From NCBI GenBank assembly GCA_023079485.1, contig CM041083.1, positions 60,537,847 to 60,601,846 of the forward strand: a stretch of DNA of 64,000 bases, given 5' to 3'. Under the pieces are notes generated by a model, which saw nothing but the letters and a program-made list of their open reading frames with translations, had not been told where the DNA came from and searched no databases. Made by a program: the position numbers and the translations under genes. The DNA comes from Archilochus colubris. Taxonomy: Eukaryota > Chordata > Aves > Apodiformes > Trochilidae. Below are positions 33,756-46,605 of the stretch, piece by piece. How positions within the stretch are numbered: position 1 is the first letter of the stretch; each line of letters begins with the position of its first letter.

Positions 33756-36700
33756 AATCTATATCATATCCTCCTGCTGAAGTCAAAAATACAAGAAAAC
33801 AAAAAATAGAACAGTTTTCCTCCTGCATATAAATATTTTTCTGTCTCTAGTATCATGTCCTCAACCCAGAACAAGAAAACAAGAAAAAATAAATGCCAAA
33901 GAACAGCACTATGAAATCTGATGAGGGAATGTTGGAACTAAAAATTGTACACACAACAGTGGTTTAAGTGCCTTTTCAGAATGATAAATTTAAAATCAAA
34001 CATATAGCAATGCTTGCAGAAGCACAAGAGCTTCTTGAAAGTTTAGCATATTTCTAAGTTCTTTAGCCTACACAGAGGTAAATCTGAGGGAAAGAAAAAT
34101 CCTACCAAAAAAAGCCTTGACAAATCTTTTTAATTCATGTCAGATATAATGAATTACTTCAGTTAAAATGTAGAATAAAGAAAATCTTAAGAAAATGTGA
34201 ATCATCCATTTAGTATTTTCCAAGCCAAGCATTTCAGGGCTTTAAGTTAAAAGTGTTTCATTTTGATATTTATGGGGCAAAATATCTCAGTCTGTCACAT
34301 TGCAATGGCTTTTGTTTCAAATTTTAGTTCCTTTGTTTATGAAAATAGCCCATACTACTGCACAAAACACTTTCATCTATCTGAAATAGTTACTTTCTGA
34401 CTTCCCAATTAACCAAAATAACCTGTAAACACTAAGTACTGCAGGCAGCAAATGCCAGACCAGTAGAAACATGATCTCCTCCATTTTCTCCACTCTTTTC
34501 CTTCTTTCTGGACTGGTATTTTGTGAACAAATAGGATTGCACTGAGATCAACAATGTTACTCAATGATGTTTTGACTCATTCCCACATGAAGAAACATTC
34601 AGAACTGGGACCAACGTGCAGTGTTTTGTTAGTTGGAATACTTTTAAGGGCATTGTTTGTCCCATCTACTTAAAATTCTGAGTCAGTGCTGAAATAAGGT
34701 CTAAATGGTCAAAATTATTTGAAATACAGTCTGTTGGAGGATAACTTGGCAACAGACATGCAAAGTAAGGAACACTATTTTGGTTTATATAACCAACATC
34801 AAATGCTGAGAGCATCAGATAAAAACTTAAGTTGCAATCGCTGCACGCAATTCACTTTACTCTAGGATGTGTTGCATAACTCTAGATATTTAGCCACATT
34901 CATGCTATCTGATCCAGTGATAAAGTTTATTGCTTACAGCAAAATGGAAATAGTATTTCAAAGATCAGAGCACAGACGATTGGCAAAATAAGTCAACTTG
35001 AAGGGAACCATGAAGAAATTGACTTGGACTTTTCATATAATTCTTTAACTTGATCAGAGGGATCAGAGTATTCTATTGGAAAAGCAAACCTGGAACTGTT
35101 TAAAATATTTAAATGGAACAAGGGAAAATGAAATGGGACAGGCAAGTACATATTTTTTTAGTGCTATGGCAAGATTCATGTTCTGTTCTTGACTAGTCCC
35201 AGAGTCTTAATCCATAAGAAACTTCTGCTTGAACACATCTCTTTAACCCTCTTCAATGACCAGAAGTACATTAAACATTTTGTGATTGTCTCTCCCTGAC
35301 ACGTCAGGCATGGATAAAGATTTTAGTCAAGGAACTCCTTAGATGCCTAAAAGTTTGTCTGAAGATCTTGGAAAGAAGCCATGGGAAGACATACAGCCTC
35401 ATCCTTCTTCCCCAAGTCCAGGAGTAAAGAGACAAAATTATCTCTTGTTCTGAGGCTGCTGGAAAAACTGCTCATAAACAAAGCCCAAGTCAAATTGTAC
35501 TACATTCTGTCAAAGGAGCAATCACCCTCTTCAATGTCTTGGCTACTGAGCACACATGAAAGCAAAACACAAAAAAAACCAGGCATCTTCTCTCCTTCAA
35601 ACAGAAGGCAAGAGGAAGCTCTAACCTCATATGATGGATGGTACTTGCTCTCTAGAGCATCGTACAGGATAGATTCAGAGCTCAGCAGCAAAGAACCCAT
35701 CAAGCTTGCAAGGTGTGACAAACTCAGTTGGCTGGTGATTGCCCCAGGAGCACATCTATTGCTGGAAGTAGCAGGAATGAAGAAGGTGTCAGTCATGATG
35801 CCCTGGGTTTCCTCAGGATGGACACCTCTCTTATAGAGCAGCAGATGAGACACGATGTGAACATCACTCCTTCAGGAGTGAATTCTGTATTTTGGAGGGC
35901 ACCCCGTGTAGAGGAGCAGTGTAGAGGGAATGAGAGCAGATATGGATATAAAATCTCACCATCCCGCCCTAGGAATAATTAGCAGTGGGGAAAATAGGGA
36001 CATGCATTTTGCCATAAAAGTTTAATTGCTCTGTCTGTCTGAAGGGAGAACAATGTATAATTTAAATTGTTTCTTTTCATTTGTTTTCAATAAGTTTCTC
36101 ATCCATTGATTATGAGAGCCATAACCTTCTTCATATTGGTGAGAATATTTTTATATTTTTAAGCAGTTAATATTCCTGTTAAGCAGTTAGAAAGCATCCA
36201 GCTGTTAAAAGCCTTTAATTGGTGAGTCTGCACTTCTCCATCCCCTAAGGGCTAGTGACAAATAATCTTGTCTTTTAGAAACAGCAACAATAACTGCAGA
36301 TGTTATTGAAGTGAAGGTGAAAACAGATAATTGTGACTTACTAAACGAACCAATCCAGCAACTAAGCACATCTTGTTCCATGAAATTACAGTGAAATACT
36401 CAGAACTTTCCATGCTTCAGTTCAGTGATTTACTACTATCATTGTTTTGCACTTCTTCATTAGGACTGAGGCTATTGGGAACTACATCACCAGAAGCCCT
36501 GAGACTTGACCTGGAATTCTGTGATTTATCTCCCTTTGTTACACTAGAGCTATAGCCACCAGCACATTACTAACTTTTCTTTGCATGATACTTTGAGACC
36601 TCTGGGAGTTTGAGTGTACTTAAACTGATATCCACCCAGCAGTGACTGAATTCCACCTTATCTTCAGTTGATTCAAATACTTTAACTTCCTGAATTATTT

Positions 36701-37249
36701 CAGAAATTCAACCTTTCTCTGACAAATGTGACACCTATTCCCCACCTAGAATCTGCATTCTATTTGTCTTTACATCACAACAGCAGTGATATATCCTGCA
36801 GCAGCTTTATTTAAACTTTTTAGTGGAAATTTGTACTGCTGTCTGTTTTACAAGCATACAAGAGAACAATAATCGTCCTGATGCCTGGTTTGAAATTAAG
36901 CTCAATGAATTTTGTCTTGTCTTGAGTTTTTCTCTGTGCTGTGGCTGCTATAATTTGTTTCTGTCTAATGGCTTTGCCATTAGACATTAGACATTTGCCA
37001 AGACTGCTTCAAGAAGGTTACTGACAGAAAGAAATGGAGCCTGGGGGTGTGAGAAAAGGGTTGAAAAACATTTTGGAGTTATGGGAGTAAATAATAAGTT
37101 GATTCTGGAAGATGGGTGGTTAAATCTCCAGGAAAATGTCTCATACCTCTCTGCTTCATGCTTCCTATAAGAAAACCAGTGTTCACCCTGTATCAGCCAC
37201 TGCACTGAGTTCCCACATACTGCTTGCCAAAGAGGGACTCAATGTTGCC
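33756..37249. other. Single-copy DNA with one longer unexplained open frame
   Basis: No transposon was recognised. The frame 35381-35836 (+, 151 codons) is the longest in the window outside CR1 ORF2 remnants. It starts MGRHTASSFFPKSRSKETKL, is Ser/Lys/Leu-rich, and has no domain, signal peptide or membrane segment I recognise. A 117-codon frame overlaps it on the other strand, which points to a locally stop-poor stretch and not a gene. Confidence 0.4.
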
Positions 37250-37255
37250 TGGTAA

Positions 37256-37464
37256 TGTAGAGAAATAAGATAAACCAGGTGCCTCGAGCTGCCAAAGAGT
37301 GGGTGTGAGTCCACCTGTGCCTGGTTAGGGCAGGCCCCCTATTACCAGGGGGCCAATAAAGGTGAGGCACACACCCACAGAGAGGAAGCTCGCTCTGGTG
37401 TGAGGCAGTGGAGAGGTCAGCAGCTCATCAAGCCTCAGGAGCAAGAAAGGCTCCTCCCGCTACA
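37256..37464 (+). mobile_element. Solo LTR, endogenous retrovirus, subfamily B, intact duplication
   Basis: A 209-bp LTR from TGTAGAGAAATAAG to CTCCTCCCGCTACA, flanked by perfect 6-bp duplications TGGTAA (37250-37255 and 37465-37470). It shares ACCAGGTGCC, CCACCTGTGCCTG and GGGGGCCAATAAAGG with subfamily A, and its last 14 bases with subfamily C (62324-62627), linking the three. It is shorter than subfamily C because it has a single copy of the CTCAGGAGCA unit that C has amplified. Confidence 0.92.
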
Positions 37465-37470
37465 TGGTAA

Positions 37471-39790
37471 TGTAGGTTCTGTGAAGGATGATCTGTAGCA
37501 CTACTTCTTCTTCCCTGGCTCCTGTGAGGCAAAGCAGAGAAATCTCCTATTTCTGCTCTCGTTCCCTGAGGTACCTGAAGCTCAAATGTTGGAATGTTCC
37601 CTGGAACATCACTCCAGCATGGATACACCATCCACAGATTCTGATTTGCCTGTTTGTTTCTCATCCTGTTCAATCATATCACCTGGAAGGGCATAAATGA
37701 GGTCAGTAGACCACATGAGAGTTAAATACCTTATTACATAATTTACTGGATTATAAAGATATAACAAGGCATAAAATATCTTTTTTAAAACTTCAGTTCC
37801 CACTTAGGATTTCTTCCTTAGATACTTTCTCAGTTTGCATATCCCATCAAATCTTACCTCTGTCAGGACAGAGCTTCCTTATTCTGTCCCTTCCTTTAAG
37901 TCTGGATCACCATTTGCACTCTTTTTACATCAGAGAATGTGAATGGTGTCTCAGTGGGAGTGTCTCTGAGGAGTCTTTAGTGTCTGGTAGATCTAAAATA
38001 TGTCTCAGTAATTCCCTTTCCTTGCAATATGCAAGACCTTTGTAGTGAACTTTGAATCATGTTTTGTGTGCTGGAATGGTCTTGTGTTTATATGAGAATT
38101 AATGTTCAATGAAAGGGTTACCAAAGTGTTGATTTCTCCATTCCTTTTTATACGGATATCAGCTGCACGGTGATCACAAATCTACATTTTTTAAAATTCT
38201 TCCACATTCTGCAGTAATTTGCCCTTCATTTCTCCTCACTGCGCTCTACTTGTTCCTGAGCCAAAGCAATACACAGCATAAATTTTCTTACTTGCTTTAC
38301 AATAACCTTTCACATACCTATTAATAAAAGTGATGTATCTGACAGCCCTAACAGGGGCTTGCTGTGCCAAGACTTTGTGATTCCCATGGATTCCACACAA
38401 GCCAAAACTACATAAGCAACTTGGAAGCTGGAGTGTCTATATCTCACTGCTTGGTCATATCTAACCACTTCTGTCACATTTCCTATGTACAAAACAGTGA
38501 TTCAAACTATATAAATGTGCTATCAGAAACATTTTAAAATTAATTAAGAAGAAAGCAAAGAATTGAAGGGTACTGTACTTCACAATTGCTGATTTTCTTA
38601 AAGGCTTTTATGTTGACATTGCTGATTTCACAAATCAAAACATAATGTCTTTATCTGCCAGTGCTGCAAACCCAAAACAGAGTGGAAAATTGAACTGCAT
38701 ACTTTATCCATCATCAGAAATAGAAGTTCTGCAATCACATCTGAGCTGACAGGTTTATTAATGATGTGTGAAGCAAAATTGGATCCAGCTCAGCCTTCCA
38801 TGGCTATGTTGGCTACTGCAATGCTAACAGTAGTAAAATCATCTTTACATTTATCACTAAAAAATTTCTAAATGCAAGTCAAAGAAATACAAAGGGAGTC
38901 AACACATGCAGTCTAATGATACTGGCTTCTACAGTTCCTCTGCTTGCTATAATCACTTTTTAAATAACAGTTTCTGTGTGTGTTTAATTTTTGCTCTTCT
39001 TAGATAGAAATAAAATGTAGTTTGGTGACACTAACTTCCTTGAAGAGTGAATCATTTACAATAAGCCAGGAAGAAAGCAAATAAAGCTCTCTGAAATAAC
39101 TGAACAATAGTCAGAATCATGGACTGGAATAAGAATTCATTGTGATAAGAAAATGGAGAAAACATCCAAATAGATGCATTTAATCTTCAGGAATCAGGAA
39201 ACCATACAGAAATTGTGAAATTAGATGTAAAAATACAAAGCTTCTATGGTAAGAGAAAGTCTGTATAATACAGGTAAATGGATGTGACTCATAGGTTTGA
39301 TATTTTACAATAGAGAGTGTAAGAGAAAGAAAAGAGTAGTATTCGTTGAATGCCAGCCACAAAATACTATACTATGCATTATGTTTTCCTCTTTCTTCTT
39401 ATGATGATGTGTTTAAGGTTGACTTTGAAAAGAAAATCTTACAGGATTATTTTTCTCTTATCTTCATCCTTGGGTTTAACTGTAAAACACAGCTGTGTCA
39501 ATGTCAATGGCTGTTTGCTTGTCATTGTAGAAGTAGTAGCAGACCATCTGAATTCACAGTTTTGCATTACAAAGCTCTGTATTTAAAGGATTAGGATATA
39601 ATTTCCAGACAATTTTTAAAAAGGGGGGTGGGAGGTAGCAGGCAAAGAGGAATATGGTAGATAGTGCTAATTTTTGTCCATTGCTATCCCTAAAGAAATG
39701 TCATACTCTGAATAAACAATTTGGATGTCATCCAAGTATAAAAACTCACTACCAGTATTTGTGCTATATAGCTAAATCAGAAATTCTGTT
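37471..39790. other. Single-copy DNA, no feature recognised
   Basis: No repeat family or gene was recognised. Overlapping frames at 39346-39594 and 39350-39586 are in two frames of the same stretch and lack family features. Confidence 0.5.
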
Positions 39791-41214
39791 GACACCCCTC
39801 TTCACGAAAGGCCAGAAAGAGGATCCTAGCAACTACAGACCTTTCAGTCTCACCTTGATGCCAAGGAAGGTCATGGAATGGATAATCTCAAGAGGCATTA
39901 TAGATGAGTTAAAGGTCAACCAGATAACCAGGCCCAGTCAGCATGGGTTCATGGAAGGCAGATCCTGCTTGACAAACCTGACATTCTATGACAAGGTGAC
40001 CTGCTTAATGGATTGAGGGAAAGGCTGTTGATGTAGTCTACCTGGGCTTCAGTAAAGACTTTGACACCATCCCCCATAACATCCTAATGGACAAGCTGGC
40101 TGCCCAGGGCTTGGATGGGCATATATTCTGCTGAGTTAAACACTGGCTGCCTATCTGGGCCCAAAGAGTTGTGGTTGATGGACTTAAATCTAGTTGTTGG
40201 CCAGTCATGAGTGGTGTTACCCAAGGCTCAGTGCTGGAGCCATTCCTGTTTAACATCTTTATTAATGATCTTGATGAGGGGGTTGAATGCAGCCTCAGTA
40301 ATTTCACAGATGAAACCAATTTCACAGATGACACATGAGGGAGTGAGTGTTGTTCCGCTGGATGGTAGAAAGGCTTTGCAGAGGGACCTGGACAGACTGG
40401 ATCATTGGTTTGAGACCAACTGTATGAAATTCAACAAGGCCAAGTATCAGATCCTACATTTTGGTCACAACAACCCCAGACAATACTACAGCCTTGGAGA
40501 AGAGTGGCTGGGAAGCTGCTTGGCAGAAAAGGATCTTGGTGTTTTGATTGACAGTCGACTGATTATGAACCAGCAATGTGCTCAAGTGGCCAAGAGGGCC
40601 AATGGCATTCTGGCTTGTGTCAGAAACTGTGTGACTACCAGGACTAGGGGAGTAATCCTGACCCTGTACATGGCACTGGTGAGGCCCCACCTTGAGTACT
40701 GTGTTCAGTTTTGGGCATCTCAGTACAAAAAGGACACTGAGGTGTTGGAGCAAGTCCAAAGAAGGGCAGCAAAGCTGGTGAAGGATTTGGAAAACATCCC
40801 TTGTGAGGAGTGACTGAGAGTGTTGGGGCTGTACAATCTATGGAAAAGGAGGCTGAGGGGAGACCTTATCACTTTTTACAAATGCCTGAAAGGAGGTTGT
40901 AGTGAGAATGGGGTTGGTCTCTTCTCAGTGGTGACAGATGACAAGACAAGGGGAAATGGCTTCAAGTTGTGTCAGGGGAGATTTAGGTTGGATATTAGGA
41001 GAAACTTCTTTATATAAAAGGTCACTAAGTACTGGCACAGGCTCCCCAGGGAGGTGGTTGAGTCTCCATCCCTGAATGTGTTTAAAAATCACCTGTATAT
41101 GGTGCTTGGGGACATGGTTTAGTGGTGGGTCATCAGGAACAGGGTAATAGGGTTAGGATGAGTCTGGACTTGATGATCTCGAAGGTCTTTTCCAGCTTGA
41201 GCAATTCTATGATT
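39791..41214 (+). mobile_element. CR1 LINE, longest copy, partial reverse-transcriptase domain to 3' end
   Basis: About 1.4 kb of CR1, 5'-truncated inside ORF2 and running to the 3' end (GCAATTCTATGATT near 41201). Visible blocks in order: the start of the reverse transcriptase (CTTCACGAAAGGCCAGAAAG, encoding FTKGQKEDPSNYRP), the [17 protein letters not shown] region near 40230-40280, the decayed catalytic box near 40300-40335, [46 protein letters not shown], and [12 protein letters not shown]. Stops and frameshifts (for example at 40016, after 40332 and at 40813) break it into several frames, so it is dead. It is older than 4849-5481, judging by the number of breaks. Confidence 0.95.
40211..41017 (+). 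pseudogene. CR1 ORF2 remnants (reverse transcriptase to C-terminus), broken
   Basis: The open stretch 40211-40813 is in the wrong frame for its first ~50 codons and enters the true CR1 frame downstream of the catalytic box ([20 protein letters not shown] onward). It ends at a stop just after a [17 protein letters not shown] block. A second stretch, 40820-41017, continues the protein ([17 protein letters not shown]). The catalytic FADD-type box is altered to NFTDE/NFTDD by a local duplication, so no enzyme could be made. Confidence 0.85.
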
Positions 41215-44200
41215 TAAATAATTAAGAGCATCTGAAAAATGTAAAAATAAGCACGACTGATTATTCCCCTGCTTATTACCTGTTTAGATTACAGCAGTAA
41301 TCTTGCAATTTCCAGGTGGAAAGAGTCACCAGAAAAGCAGTAAATGCAGATTTAGGGCACTCAGTGTTCAGTGGAAGATACTAACAATGATATGTAGTAT
41401 TCTACTGATTTAAATCAGCACCAGTAGTTGAAACTTGCTCACTAATTTTGTACCTGTGGTTGTGAACAGGTACACTCTATGACATTCTAATGTTATGCTC
41501 TGCCAAGTACTGTAGTTCCTTCCACAATTGACACCAAAGCATATAATATAATCAGTATAATGTACTGGATGTTCCTGCATATGAGAGAAAATCAGTTGTA
41601 TGCACAGACTTATCTGGGTTAAGTTTGGACTGATAGAAAATTCCTACAGTGGATGATCAGATGTTCAGGACTGGGAATCCAGGGCCACCATCACCACTAC
41701 ACACCAAATTAAACATTTGCTGTGGAAGAGCATAGAGCCAAAGTGAAACCTCAGCCATTGCTGCAAGGTCAGGTTGAACACCAGACAAGCACTCATGTTG
41801 AACACCAGAAGATCAACAGAAAACAGCCTCCCATCAATGGGCTTCCATCCACTGAAGTCAAACAGACATACACACCCCACTTCATCCCAATGAAATTATT
41901 TTTTATATATTACAATTCACAAATAAGGCCAAAGATAGATAATTTTGGATTGGGTCTAGAAATCCCTGGCAAATGGAGTCACAGTTCTTCTCTCTCCTTC
42001 TGAAGGAGTAAAATTATTGCCTGCCCAGGTCTTCTAGGAAAATTGCTCCTGAAGCTCACCCCTTTTGTACTTAATACCTTTTTAAAAGTAACCTGTACTA
42101 ATGGGTGATTTATCCTTATCTGGTTTTGTGCTAACATTACTCTTGATCTCAAACAGAGCTCACTTTTCTCTTTGTTTTCAGCAGGCACTACATTTCAAGT
42201 GAACTTTTATATCTTCTATCACTTTCTACTCTGGTAAGCTTAAAATCCCAGTTCACCAGGTTTCTTCTGACAGAATAAACTATTTTCTTCTTCTCATCTC
42301 ACAAAGATCATTTATTCATGTAATACTGAATCTTGCTGGGCAGGTGGCAAAACTCATGCTACACAGTCCTACCAGTGCTTTCCCAGTATCACACTTCTTT
42401 GCTAAACATTACTCACCTTCAGTACTTAGATACTACATTTGGTCTCTGCAGTACTACATCACATTGGTGGCTTAGTTAGGCCTCCATCAACCAAAGTTTT
42501 CAGGCTTTTCTCCTCTTCTCATGGTTCCTAAAGGCAAGAGCCAAGTTGTAGCATGAGCTCTTTGCATAAGTCCTTCTACATCTGGACTTGCATATTGCAG
42601 TGTTGGCATTTCACCCTATTTGTATCAACAAGATTAACCATCACCTTTTGCAGCATGCCAAAACTTATCAATATTGATAGCCTCCGTTGTGATGCTGTCA
42701 GTAAAGGTCATGAAAGTGTACTCATTATTTCGATTAGAATCACTAATAAAAAATAAGTAATGTAGTTAAGCCACAATTAACCATGTCTACCCACTGTATG
42801 AAAGCAGACACACTCTGCTAATGATTTTAATTATTTAAAAAGAACAGCAATGTTTATTTCCTGGTTTACTTAGTACACAATCTCCAATAACATCCGTGGA
42901 AGTAAATTGTGCATTTCTGCATGACTGCAAGGCCCACAGGGTCATGAAGTGAGTGGTCACTTACCTGAAGACTAATAGGTGCTGGCTAAGTACTGAATAT
43001 TTTCAGAGCATTAAGAATGAGATTAAAGGAATTTTATTTACAGCTTCTGCTTTCTACTCAGTATCAGCTCTTAGTGTGGTCACCAAAAGCATTAACTCCA
43101 GGCTCTTAGGTTTTGTAACAACCAGTTGAAATGTTTTTGTGTAACATATGGTCATCAGAACAACAAGCACTGATTGTGAAGTGGCTGGAAATTTATTCTG
43201 AAAAACTTAGGAGAAAGGACCAGAGGTCTGTAATGCATCCAGTCCTATGCATCTGGTTCGGGACTTAAAGCATGATAACTGTAGCAGAAACTCTGCTCCT
43301 CCTATTCCACACTGGGTTGAAGAAGAAAGTTAGTGGTGCTGTTTATTCAGCAGCATCAGTGCTATTTTGTGTGTTTGTGACACCTGGGCCCTGTCTTTTA
43401 TCATTCAGGGTGGACAGGACAAGATGGACTGACCTGTTCACCCCTTTTTTACCTCTACATCCAAAGCAAGCAGAGCTCTGAAATGAATCAGAGCTTAAGA
43501 GGATCTTAGACATGGATGCTACAGGGACATTGTTGTAATTAACCTTTCTGACCACTGAGTACCACTAATTCTCCTCATAAATCCAATACAGCTAACAGAA
43601 ACTCATCAACAAGTCTCCTGAAGAAAGGAACATGTCTGATAGACAAGAGAATGATGTGAAATAGTGGGGCCAATCTATATTCCTAAGCAAAAGATACAAA
43701 TAAAAAAAATTATGTAGTATCAACATTCAAACATTTTGGATGTTGCATTTACTGTCAGACTGACATTAGTCCAACCGAAAAACTGCATTCTTTCAGAAGA
43801 GTTTGTTTCAAGACTCTTGTGCCCATTTTCTGCCCTCTTGTGCCTTCATGCACTGTGATTTATTCGTGTTGCAACTCCATCAGGAACTGGACAAAAATGT
43901 TTTCATTATCTTCCCCTGATGAAAAACTCAATTTAAAACATTCTGGTTTTTGAACAGAAATGTGTTCAAACAGACAAAGCTGTGTCTAACATTAAAAATA
44001 TTGCTTCAGTATGGTGTTCCATGCAGTCCTAATTTGAACCCATTCACACGGATTCAATTGAGTGGAAAAGAATCAGATCACAGCTTTGGTGCTTTATATA
44101 TAGAACATATCCCTTCTTTGGAAAGGACATTGCCCTTTCCACAATGAAATTAGAGCATTAGCATGGTGCCAGAGGCGAGGCAGAACCAGTGGTGTTCATA

Positions 44201-46237
44201 CAACATAAAAGAATGAATATTGATTTTGTTCCCAAAAACAGTCCCGGGCATGATGTGTGCACAGGGAATAGCAGGCACTTTGGAGGACTGTGGCTCTTTC
44301 TGCTATGTCTGAGACCTACAGCCCTTTCGCTGTCTCTTTCAAGTAGTATTTCATGTTTGTGTTTGGTCTGCCAATGAGCATAAATTGCTGCATTTCAACC
44401 TCATACTCAAGGCACATGAGTCAAAGGGCAGAGATTCAGCAATGTGGTTCTTGCTTCAAGAACTCTGTCTCTTCTTGAGCTATGTTTGGGGGCTGAAGCT
44501 CGCTGTATGGGTGGTGCCATTAAGTGAAGGTCATCAGCAAACACGGACACATGACCCAAGTGGTACTGTCAAACAACACGTGGTGTCAGCTAACCAAATC
44601 TTAGGGAAAAAAGGACTGTATCCTTCAAAAATAAATACACATGAGGAGTCACTGTGAAGACAAGGGATCTGCTTGTGCAGATAGTCCAGAAGCCTGGTGT
44701 AACTGCTACATTCATAAGACTTTTTTAATTCTGACTTTTACCATACTTTAAAATGTTACAATGACACAATGTTACAAATTATACAAAATATTACAAATTA
44801 CAACAAAATTTACAATGTTTTTAAAGTTCTGACTGTTAATAAATTGAAAATCTGAATTGGAAAATAAGGAAGCATTTTGCTGTCACACACAGCTGGGTAG
44901 ATGATTCTCATTTTATTCATGTTTCTTCTGCTTAATCTTAGAGGAAAAGCCAACACATCCAATCTTGGCATGAATTTACATTCTGAAGACAGTAAATTTA
45001 CACAAAAATCTGTGTTGCCCTGTTCTCTTCCCTTTTCAATACACCCAAAAGGAAATACCTCTATATGATGATAAGTTATTTCCAGGATTTAAAAGTCTGG
45101 AACAAATCATCAGCCTGGCACAATAGTTAACACATTTTCTTGTAACTCTCAAAGTGGAACAGTATATATTTGTATTCTGTATTTTACATTTCTAAAACCG
45201 AAGCCTCCAGAACTGAGGGCCACCTCAGCACTGCAGAAAGGGAGCCCAGATGAAATGTTTCCTGAGCATTAGGTATGACTTCGTTTTCTGAAAGGAGAAA
45301 AAACACACCAGTGGTAATGAACTTTCAGTCTGTTTTAAACTAGTCTGTATCACCAACACCTCCTATTCCAATAGGATAATTCCTCTTCAGTTCAACTTCA
45401 CAAACAAGTCTCAGTATGAATATCTTGATAACCAGCTTTGGCATATATTGAAGTGCCAGTGCTACATTCCCCCACAGAGATGATTAAATTAATACAATTT
45501 CTAGATTCAAAAGCATACAAAAATATGGCTAGGTCCCTTCCGTACAGGAATATTTTGTGCTCTTCTCCAGACTTCCAGCTGAATCTACCTGATAATTCAG
45601 AAAAGACTGGGAATCTATCACAAATCTAGACAATGTAGAAGTACAACAAAACTGTAATCTCCAATTAATCAGATATGGGGGCCAGAATGCATCCCACCAT
45701 TCCTTCGAAAATTGGAAGAGTCCATTCTCAGCCAGATCCTCTTTCCACTATGGCATCTGCAATATAATACAAAAGAAAAATATTCCAAGGAAATGGATCA
45801 GAATTTATTTTTTTCATTTGTATACTCTGCAAATGGAAGGCACCAAGATTCTCAGTCCAGTCTCCAGTTCTCCAGTACTAATCCTAAACCTCGCTGACTC
45901 AATGACATTGACAATCAGTGACAGCTGAGTGGAAGCTTTTGAGCAATGAGAGCTCTTTAGCAATTTAGGGCACTGTACCAAGCTCCCAAGAAGTGAACCA
46001 CTAAATTCAATCAACATGAGGTGTGCCCTCCATCCTCACTGTTTTCAATCTCAGAAAAAATGCTTTTCTTCCACAGTGTTTCACATGTGCTTGACATTTT
46101 TCTAGTAGTTAGTGGCATTGACTAAAGTTTGTGAAAATGAGAAAGTAGAAGTGTCTCTGGCTTCAGCAGAATTATCATCTCCAAAGTGAAACAGCTCATG
46201 AACAACTATATCCACAACAGGTGGATATAGGAAATCC
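41215..46237. other. Single-copy DNA with an AT-rich tandem-like tract
   Basis: About 5 kb with no recognised gene or transposon. The stretch 44755-44818 repeats TTACAA-containing units. Frames at 41722-42003, 43272-43481 and 44385-44657 show no family features. Confidence 0.45.
44755..44818. repeat. Degenerate TTACAA-unit repeat
   Basis: ATGTTACAA, AATATTACAAATT and similar units recur at irregular 10-16 bp spacing in a stretch very poor in G. Confidence 0.6.
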
Positions 46238-46605
46238 CAGAGCCCCATAGCCATTCTGGCTGGAAAAGTTCTTTAAGATTAAGTCCAACCATTAAGGTAA
46301 CTCTACTGAGTCCAGTGCTAAATCATATTCCTAAGCATCACATCTACAAGTCCTAAACACCTCCAGAGATGGTGATCCAGCCACCTCCCTGGAAAGCCTG
46401 TTCCAATGTTTGACAACCCTTTCAGTGAAGATTTTTTTTCTAATATTCAACCTAAACCTCCCTTGGTGCAACTTGAGATCATTTCTTCTTGTCCTGTTGC
46501 TTGTTACTAGGGAGAAGAGACTAACCACCACCTCACCACAGGTTTCTTTCAGGTAGAGTGTTACAAACTTTTCCCTTAGCCTCACTTTCTACAGCTCCAA
46601 ATCAT
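46238..46605 (-). mobile_element. CR1 LINE 3' fragment
   Basis: On the plus strand GGCTGGAAAAGTTCTTTAAG, AAGTCCAACCATTAAGG, TAAGCATCACATCTACAAGT and GATGGTGATCCAGCCACCTC follow the complement of a CR1 3' UTR. The minus frame 46331-46585 carries the ORF2 C-terminus ([20 protein letters not shown] and [11 protein letters not shown]). Terminal repeats have decayed. The copy is 5'-truncated and belongs to a UTR variant different from the 4.8 and 12.2 kb copies. Confidence 0.92.

Noticed and set aside
40454..40759. 101-codon minus frame opposite the 39.8-kb CR1
   Set aside because: Antisense shadow of the CR1 reverse-transcriptase region.
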